Positions 33,781 to 38,951 of a DNA stretch of 38,951 nt are shown piece after piece. Numbering within the stretch: the first letter of the stretch is position 1; every line of letters begins with the position of its first letter. A program made the position numbers and the translations under genes. The DNA is from Pseudomonadota bacterium (GTDB lineage Bacteria; Pseudomonadota; Gammaproteobacteria; Steroidobacterales; Steroidobacteraceae). Below the pieces are notes generated by a model. It was given only the letters and a program-made list of their open reading frames with translations. It made no database searches and had not been told where the DNA came from. The stretch is from positions 1 through 38,951 of the forward strand of contig JAEWLQ010000130.1 of assembly GCA_023457495.1 (NCBI GenBank). The letters are read 5' to 3'.

Positions 33781-36700
33781 TCAGGTGGCCGGACGGACCG
33801 TCAGCAGGGTTTCGCCGGCGCTCGTCCCCGCGCCCGCCTTCTGGTGGATCGAAACGACCGTGCCCGCGGATTCGGCGATCACCGCGATCTCCATCTTCAT
33901 GGCCTCCATCACGACGAGCGTGTCGCCCTTGCGCACTTGCTGGCCGGCGGCGACCTTGATCTGCCACACGCTGCCGGAGACCGGCGACGTCACGGCGATG
34001 CAATCCTCCGGAAGCGCGGGTGCGGCGGATTTCGCCGCGGACTCGATCACCGGCGTCTCCGCGACCCCGGCGATGCGCCAGCGCTCGCGCTCGGCCTCGA
34101 AGGCCGCGCGCTGCCGGCCGCGGAACGCTTCGATGGAGGTCCGCTCCTTCGCGAGGAAGCCGAGGTATTCGCCGAGATCGAGATGCGACTCCTCGATGCG
34201 CAGCGGATGCCGGCCGAACGGAAAGCCCTTGCGCATCTCGAGCAACTCATCGGCGCTCACGGGGTAGAAGCGGATCTGATCGAAGAAACGCAGCAGCCAC
34301 TGGTGGCCGTCGCGGAAATCCGCCGTCTGGCGGTAGCGATTCCACATCTGCACGGTGCGGCCGACGAACTGGTAGCCGCCGGGGCCTTCCATGCCGTACA
34401 CGCATAGATAGGCGCCGCCGATGCCGACGGCATTCTCGGGCGTCCAGGTGCGCGCGGGGTTGTACTTCGTCGTGACGAGGCGATGCCGAGGGTCGAGCGG
34501 CGTCGCGACCGGCGCACCCAGGTAGACATCACCCAGGCCCATCACGAGATAGCTGGCGCCGTACACGATGTCGCGCACGGCCTCGCGCGAGTCGAGGCCA
34601 TTGATCCGGCGGATGAACTCGATGTTGTCGGGGCACCAGGGCGCATCCGCTCGCACCGACTGCTGGTACCGCTGCGTGGCGAGCTGCGTCGCGGGATCGT
34701 CCCATGACAGTGGCAGGTGCACGATGCGGCTCGGCAGCCGCATCTCGGCGACGCTCGGTAGTTTGCCGAGCGCCGCGAGCAATGCGTCGATCACCTCGCG
34801 CGCGGATCTGCGCGACGGATCGAAGTGGACCTGCAGCGAGCGGATTCCAGGCGTCAGGTCGATGATCGCCGGGTCGCGGCGCGCATTGAGCGACTCGAGC
34901 AGCGCCTGCACCTGGAAACGCAGCACGAGATCGAGCGCGGGCGGCCCGAACTCCACCAGCAGGTTGCTTTCGCCCGCGCGGCGAATGCAGATCTCGGCGT
35001 GGTTCACGGAGGCCGGCAACGTCAGGATGATCGACGGGTTGTCGGGACGCTGCGCGGGCTGCGCGTTGCGCACGAAACGCACCTTGTCGCCGGGACGGAG
35101 CTGGCCGATCTTCCAGAGCTCGTCGTCCACGATGGTCACGGGACACACGAAGCCGCCGAGACTCGGCCCATCGGGTCCGAGTATCACCGGCATGTCGCCC
35201 GTGAAGTCCACGCTGCCGATCGCGTAGGCATTGTCGTGGATGTTGGACGGATGCAGTCCCGCCTCGCCGCCGTCCGCGCGCGCCCACTTCGGCTTCGGGC
35301 CAATGAGGCGCACGCCCGTGCGGCTCGAGTTGTAGTGCACTTCCCATTCGGTCGCGAAGAACGTCGCGATGTCGTCGGACGTGAAGAAATCGGGCGCGCC
35401 GTGTGGTCCGTCGTTCACCGCGATCCGCCACGCGTGCGAGTAGTCAGGCCGCTCGCGCGCGGGGATGGGCGCGCAACCTTCCAGGGACAGGTCATCGCGC
35501 TTCAGCCGCAACACGTCGCCGGTGCGCAGTGCGCGGCCGCCGTGTCCGCCGAACTGCCCGAGCGTGAACGTCGAGCGGCTGCCGAGGTACTCGGGCAGGT
35601 CGAGCCCGCCGCGCACCGCGAGATAAGCGCGCTGGCCGGCGCCCGGGATCCTGCCGAGCGCGAGCACGCTGCCGCGCCTGACGGCGATCGGCCGCCAGAA
35701 TTCGATCGCGACATCATCGAGCGTCGCGACCATCGCCGCGCCCGCGAGCGCGATCACCGCATCCGCATCGAAACGCAGGGTCGCGCCGGTGACCGTCATC
35801 TCGAGGGCCGCGGCGCCGGGCTCGTTGCCGACCATGCGGTTCGCGAGCCGCAGCGCGAGCGAGTCCATCGGTCCCGAAGGCGGCACGCCCACGTCCCACA
35901 GGCCGAGGCGTCCTGGCCAGTCTTGCACCGTGGTCAGCGTACCCGGCGCCAGCACTTCGATGCTGGGCGCTTTCGAAACATGTTGCGCGAGCATCGACGT
36001 GGTCTGTTCGCCCGCGATGAAAACCGGATTCCCGAGAATCGAAACCAGGTAGGGCAGGTTGGTTTCGATGCCGTTGATGCGCGCAGCGCCGAGCGCGCGG
36101 GCGAGATTCGCGCGGGCGGCCTCGCGTGTTTCGCCACGCGCGATCACCTTGGCCAGCATCGGGTCGTACCAGGCGCTGACTTCGGCGCCGGCCTCGACCC
36201 AGCCGTCGACGCGGATGCCGTTCCGGCCCGGGACAGGTAGTTTGACCTGCGTCAGCACGCCGCTCGCGGGGCGGAAATTGCGCGCCGGATCCTCGGCATA
36301 AACGCGCGCCTGGATCGCATGACCGCGCGGCTCGAACGGAATCGTGAGGTCGGGCGGTTCGCCCGCGGCGGTGCGGATCATCCAGGCGACGAGGTCGATG
36401 CCGCCGACTTCCTCGGTGACACCATGCTCGACCTGCAGGCGCGTATTCACCTCGAGGAAATAGAACTTCGCGTCGTCGACGTCGTAGACGAACTCCACCG
36501 TCCCCGCCGAGCGATAGCCGATTGCGCCGCCGAGCTTGGCGGCCGCGGCATGCAGCTCGCGGCGCGCCGGCTCCGGCAGATTCGGCGCGGGTGATTCCTC
36601 GATGACCTTCTGGTTGCGCCGCTGGACGGAACAATCACGTTCGCCGAGCGCTACGACCTTGCCGCGCCCGTCGCCGAATATCTGCACCTCGATGTGCCGC

Positions 36701-37314
36701 GCGCGGGCGACGAACTTCTCGAGGAATACGCCGGCGTTCTTGAAATTGCCGGCGGCGAGCCGCTGCACGGCCGCGAAGGAGTCCTCGAGGTCGCGCGCCG
36801 TGTCGCAACGGCGCATGCCGATGCCGCCACCGCCCGCCGTGCTCTTGAGCATCACGGGATAGCCGATCGCTTCCGCGGCGGCGAAAGCGGCCGGAAGATC
36901 CTGCAGCAGGTCGGTGCCGGGCAGCAGTGGCAGTCCGCTGCGTCGCGCGAGCTCGCGCGCCGTGTGTTTGAGGCCGAAGTCGCGCATCTGCCCGGGCGTC
37001 GGCCCGATGAAAGCGATGCCCGCCTGCTCGCAGGCCGCGGCGAACTCCGCGTTCTCGGACAGGAAGCCGTAGCCGGGATGGATAGCCTGCGCACCCGAGG
37101 CCCGCGCGATTTCGAGAATGCGGTCCTGCCGCAGGTAACTCTCGGCCGCGGGCGCCGGACCCAGTAGCCAGGCCTCGTCGGCGTCGCGCACGTGCGGCGC
37201 GTGGGCGTCGATCTCGGAGTACACCGCGACGGAGCGCAGCCCCATCGATTTCACGGTGCGGAGGATGCGGCACGCGATGGCGCCGCGATTCGCGATCAGT
37301 ATTTTCTGGAACAT
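33781..37314 (-). CDS. uca: Urea carboxylase / guanidine carboxylase (biotin-dependent)
   Basis: An 1177-residue biotin enzyme. The biotin carboxylase domain (about 1-450) has HPGYGFLSEN, the ATP-grasp loop at residues 157-166 and the family active-site block EVNTRLQVEHGVTEE. The carboxyltransferase follows as KipA-like AHS2 (about 450-760) and KipI-like AHS1 (about 765-990) parts. The BCCP domain is at the C-terminus with the biotinylated Lys1140 in MEAMKME. Urea carboxylases form allophanate from urea, while close homologues next to DUF1989 proteins form carboxyguanidine from guanidine. The gene neighbours favour guanidine, but the deciding carboxyltransferase residues have not been compared. 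It starts 100 bp after UAAP2 and ends nine bases before atzF. Confidence 0.96.
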   Translation of the reverse strand: MFQKILIANRGAIACRILRTVKSMGLRSVAVYSEIDAHAPHVRDADEAWLLGPAPAAESYLRQDRILEIARASGAQAIHPGYGFLSENAEFAAACEQAGIAFIGPTPGQMRDFGLKHTARELARRSGLPLLPGTDLLQDLPAAFAAAEAIGYPVMLKSTAGGGGIGMRRCDTARDLEDSFAAVQRLAAGNFKNAGVFLEKFVARARHIEVQIFGDGRGKVVALGERDCSVQRRNQKVIEESPAPNLPEPARRELHAAAAKLGGAIGYRSAGTVEFVYDVDDAKFYFLEVNTRLQVEHGVTEEVGGIDLVAWMIRTAAGEPPDLTIPFEPRGHAIQARVYAEDPARNFRPASGVLTQVKLPVPGRNGIRVDGWVEAGAEVSAWYDPMLAKVIARGETREAARANLARALGAARINGIETNLPYLVSILGNPVFIAGEQTTSMLAQHVSKAPSIEVLAPGTLTTVQDWPGRLGLWDVGVPPSGPMDSLALRLANRMVGNEPGAAALEMTVTGATLRFDADAVIALAGAAMVATLDDVAIEFWRPIAVRRGSVLALGRIPGAGQRAYLAVRGGLDLPEYLGSRSTFTLGQFGGHGGRALRTGDVLRLKRDDLSLEGCAPIPARERPDYSHAWRIAVNDGPHGAPDFFTSDDIATFFATEWEVHYNSSRTGVRLIGPKPKWARADGGEAGLHPSNIHDNAYAIGSVDFTGDMPVILGPDGPSLGGFVCPVTIVDDELWKIGQLRPGDKVRFVRNAQPAQRPDNPSIILTLPASVNHAEICIRRAGESNLLVEFGPPALDLVLRFQVQALLESLNARRDPAIIDLTPGIRSLQVHFDPSRRSAREVIDALLAALGKLPSVAEMRLPSRIVHLPLSWDDPATQLATQRYQQSVRADAPWCPDNIEFIRRINGLDSREAVRDIVYGASYLVMGLGDVYLGAPVATPLDPRHRLVTTKYNPARTWTPENAVGIGGAYLCVYGMEGPGGYQFVGRTVQMWNRYRQTADFRDGHQWLLRFFDQIRFYPVSADELLEMRKGFPFGRHPLRIEESHLDLGEYLGFLAKERTSIEAFRGRQRAAFEAERERWRIAGVAETPVIESAAKSAAPALPEDCIAVTSPVSGSVWQIKVAAGQQVRKGDTLVVMEAMKMEIAVIAESAGTVVSIHQKAGAGTSAGETLLTVRPAT

Positions 37315-37383
37315 TGCGCAGTACCACCCCTTCCATTTCCATGGGGACTGCGCCAGGTCGTCCCGGCGTTGATGAAGTTTCCA

Positions 37384-37416
37384 GGCGGGTCGTCCCGCCG
37401 GCGGGAACGCGCGTTC
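37384..37416. repeat. Cluster of hairpin-forming palindromes between the UAAP2 and carboxylase genes
   Basis: GGCGGG and CCCGCC (37384-37399) form a six-base stem with a four-base loop, next to the palindrome CCCGCCGGCGGG (37394-37405) and GAACGCGCGTTC (37405-37416, a perfect 12-bp palindrome that covers the UAAP2 stop codon). In the mRNA these could pause transcription or set carboxylase levels relative to UAAP2. There is no T-run. Confidence 0.35.
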
Positions 37417-38044
37417 ACGCGCCCTCCCGGGTCATGACGCGCACGGGCGTCGGGTTGTAGGCATTGCAGGGATTGTTGAGCTGCGGGCAGTTCGAGATCA
37501 GCACCAGCACGTCCATGAGCGCGCGCATCTCGACGTAGCGACCCGGCGCGGAGATGCCGTCCGCGAATTGCAGTCCGCCCGCCGGCGTGACCGGCACGTT
37601 CATGAAGAAATTGATGTTGGACGGCAGGTCGCGCTTGGTGAGGCGCGGACCGCTTGCGTCATCGTGCCGGGCGAGGGCGAGCAGGAAGCTGTCGCGGCAG
37701 CTGTGCATGTGACGCTTCTCGAGCGCGTAACGGACGGTGTTGCTCTCCGCGGAACACGCGCCGCCGAGTGTGTCGTGCCGCCCGCAGGTGTCCTCCTCGA
37801 TCTTCAGCAACGGCCGGCCGCGGTTCGTGAACAAGGTCGTGCCGGTAGTGAGGTAGATGCCGCGCTGCGCCTGGATCGTGTTCTGCGCGCTGTAGTGCTC
37901 TTCCGGATCGCGCGCGTTGTAGAACAACGTGTCGACGGCCTGGTTGCCCTCGAGGTCGACGATGCGCAGGACCTGTCCGGCGCCGACGATGCCCATCCAC
38001 GGCTCGCCGGCCGGAACGATGGTGTCGATCAACGCGGCGCTCAT
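37415..38044 (-). CDS. DUF1989 protein UAAP2, likely subunit of carboxyguanidine deiminase
   Basis: A 209-residue protein of the urea-amidolyase-associated family. Family features are the DTCGRHDTLGG block, likely metal-binding, the NINFFMNVPV strand and the C-terminal NNPCNAYNPTPVRVM. The ATG at 38044 overlaps the UAAP1 TGA (ATGA). Paired DUF1989 proteins next to a carboxylase have been shown in other bacteria to form a heteromeric carboxyguanidine deiminase (CgdAB), which releases ammonia from carboxyguanidine and leaves allophanate for AtzF. I follow that assignment by operon context. Which of the two is CgdA or CgdB I leave open. It is cytoplasmic, without a signal peptide. Confidence 0.9.
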   Translation of the reverse strand: MSAALIDTIVPAGEPWMGIVGAGQVLRIVDLEGNQAVDTLFYNARDPEEHYSAQNTIQAQRGIYLTTGTTLFTNRGRPLLKIEEDTCGRHDTLGGACSAESNTVRYALEKRHMHSCRDSFLLALARHDDASGPRLTKRDLPSNINFFMNVPVTPAGGLQFADGISAPGRYVEMRALMDVLVLISNCPQLNNPCNAYNPTPVRVMTREGA

Positions 38045-38742
38045 GCGCAGTACCGTTCGGTGTTGATGAATCCGCGCGCATTCTCCGGGCAACGGGAACG
38101 GCAGGGATCGCTGGCGGTGGGCGCGTCCACGCGCCGGGCGGTCAAGCCTATGCCCGACGGGGAGTAGCTAGACCCCTGCGCGAGCGGATGCGGACCGGCG
38201 TGCAGCAGAACGATGGTGTCCATCTCGAAGCGCAGCTCGACGAACTGTCCCGCCCGCGCGTGCCCGGACGCGAGGTGCATGCCGCCGCCATCGTCGACGA
38301 CCACCTTGCTGAAGAAATTCACGTTTGCGACGAGATCACGTTCGCCCAGGCCGTACTTGCCGAGCTCGACCAGCATCGCTTCGCGGCCGCTCACGTAGCG
38401 TGAATTGCGTTGTTCCTGGAACCGCGTGGCGCCGTATTGCGATGCGATCGATGCGGCATCGGTGAGTCCGCACAAAGGGTCATGCCAGCCGCAGGTGTCG
38501 GCGACGATCGAGCAGAGGATGCGGCCCATGTCCGAGTAACACACGCAGCCGGTCGTCAGGTGCGCGGTGTGCTGGGCCTTGAGCGTGTCCGCCATGTTGT
38601 AGCGCTCGAGCGGCTGCTCGCGGCTGTAGAACAGGGCGGCGACGTTCGCATCATGGGCGCGCGCCGTGAGCCGCAGCGCCGTTCCGCGCCGCAGGACCCC
38701 GGACCAATGTGCGCCGCCGATGATTTCTTCTTCCCAGAGCAT
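38041..38742 (-). CDS. DUF1989 protein UAAP1, likely subunit of carboxyguanidine deiminase
   Basis: A 233-residue paralogue of UAAP2. I place the start at 38742, where the family N-terminus MLWEEEIIGGAHWSGVLRRG begins; the open frame goes back to 38829, but those 29 residues are not family-like. Recognisable blocks are ERYNMADTLKAQHTAHLTTG, ILCSIVADTCGWHDPLCG (the conserved Cys/His metal-site region), NVNFFSKV and the C-terminal CPENARGFINTERY. It overlaps UAAP2 by four bases and is the first gene visible in the operon. Guanidine-I riboswitches often precede such operons, but I see no match in the ~200 bases available upstream. Confidence 0.9.
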   Translation of the reverse strand: MLWEEEIIGGAHWSGVLRRGTALRLTARAHDANVAALFYSREQPLERYNMADTLKAQHTAHLTTGCVCYSDMGRILCSIVADTCGWHDPLCGLTDAASIASQYGATRFQEQRNSRYVSGREAMLVELGKYGLGERDLVANVNFFSKVVVDDGGGMHLASGHARAGQFVELRFEMDTIVLLHAGPHPLAQGSSYSPSGIGLTARRVDAPTASDPCRSRCPENARGFINTERYCA

Positions 38743-38911
38743 GCCGTTCCCGTTCGTCCTTCCGCTCGTGCACGAGTTTGGTGAGCCGGAGTGCAAGGGA
38801 TGTACCAGCACGATGCGCGTCAGCATCACCTTGCTTGCCGCGAATGCCCGGTGTTTTGCACCCGAATCGTGCCGGTCGCGAGTGGGTTGGCAGTTGTTGG
38901 TGCACGGAAGC

Positions 38912-38943
38912 GGGGGGGGGGGGCCGCGCGCGCCCCCCCCCCC
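38912..38943. repeat. G12 and C11 homopolymer runs at the window edge
   Basis: Twelve G, then CCGCGCGCG, then eleven C form a self-complementary low-complexity block eight bases from the end of the sequence. Nothing else in the window is like it. The position and form suggest a sequencing or assembly artefact at a contig end rather than a real element. Confidence 0.7.
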
Positions 38944-38951
38944 GCCGAGGA

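Noticed and set aside
38743..38951. Guanidine-I (ykkC) riboswitch upstream of UAAP1
   Set aside because: I looked for the conserved core elements on the minus strand and found none in the bases available; it may lie outside the window.
1..38951. tRNA, rRNA, CRISPR array, insertion sequence or prophage
   Set aside because: No cloverleaf-like intergenic sequence, regularly spaced repeats, transposase or phage gene was found in any gap; most gaps are under 250 bp.

Overview
This is a GC-rich bacterial chromosome segment with tightly packed genes on both strands. It holds 22 protein-coding genes. I see no RNA genes, insertion sequences, phage genes or CRISPR array. The gene content suggests a free-living, polymer-degrading proteobacterium: many Sec-exported hydrolases, a POT peptide transporter, a BepA-like outer-membrane M48 lipoprotein, an HDOD protein and an isoquinoline-oxidoreductase-type molybdenum enzyme. 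A gammaproteobacterium of the Xanthomonadales/Nevskiales/Steroidobacter kind is plausible, but that is an inference from content and codon use, with no marker gene to prove it.

Layout. (1) 1-5.6 kb: the 3' part of an unknown protein with a PA14-like C-terminus, a sialate O-acetylesterase, a POT peptide transporter and a small GFA-family zinc protein. (2) 5.8-10.2 kb, plus strand: a secreted M49-like metallopeptidase, an HDOD protein and an unrecognised secreted coiled-coil protein. (3) 10.3-14.9 kb, minus strand: a GH39 glycosidase, an unusual SDR with an N-terminal cysteine motif and a CAP-domain protein, closely spaced as a likely operon, then a Bax-inhibitor-1 membrane protein with its own terminator. 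(4) 15.1-20.4 kb, plus strand: a secreted alpha/beta hydrolase, a BepA-like M48/TPR lipoprotein and an S9-family protein that has lost its catalytic serine. (5) 20.4-26.3 kb, minus strand: a translationally coupled set of transglutaminase-like protein, circularly permuted ATP-grasp, alpha-E protein and M1 aminopeptidase, with glutaminase (glsA) transcribed divergently. (6) 27.4-29.0 kb: a second secreted alpha/beta hydrolase, paralogous to the one at 15.1 kb. (7) 29.1-38.7 kb, minus strand: two DUF1989 proteins (UAAP1/UAAP2), urea/guanidine carboxylase and allophanate hydrolase, followed after 50 bp by a two-subunit molybdenum hydroxylase (IorAB type).

How the genes work together. The DUF1989 pair, carboxylase and allophanate hydrolase form the ATP-dependent route from guanidine (or urea) through allophanate to ammonia and CO2. 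The transglutaminase/ATP-grasp/alpha-E trio is a widespread cluster of unproven function, predicted to make and process an amide- or peptide-linked product. Here an M1 aminopeptidase is appended 4 bp downstream, which makes it the best candidate for an under-described system in the window. Two enzymes (the S9 protein and the SDR) depart from their families at catalytic positions and deserve attention. The last 40 bases hold long G and C runs that look like a contig-end artefact.
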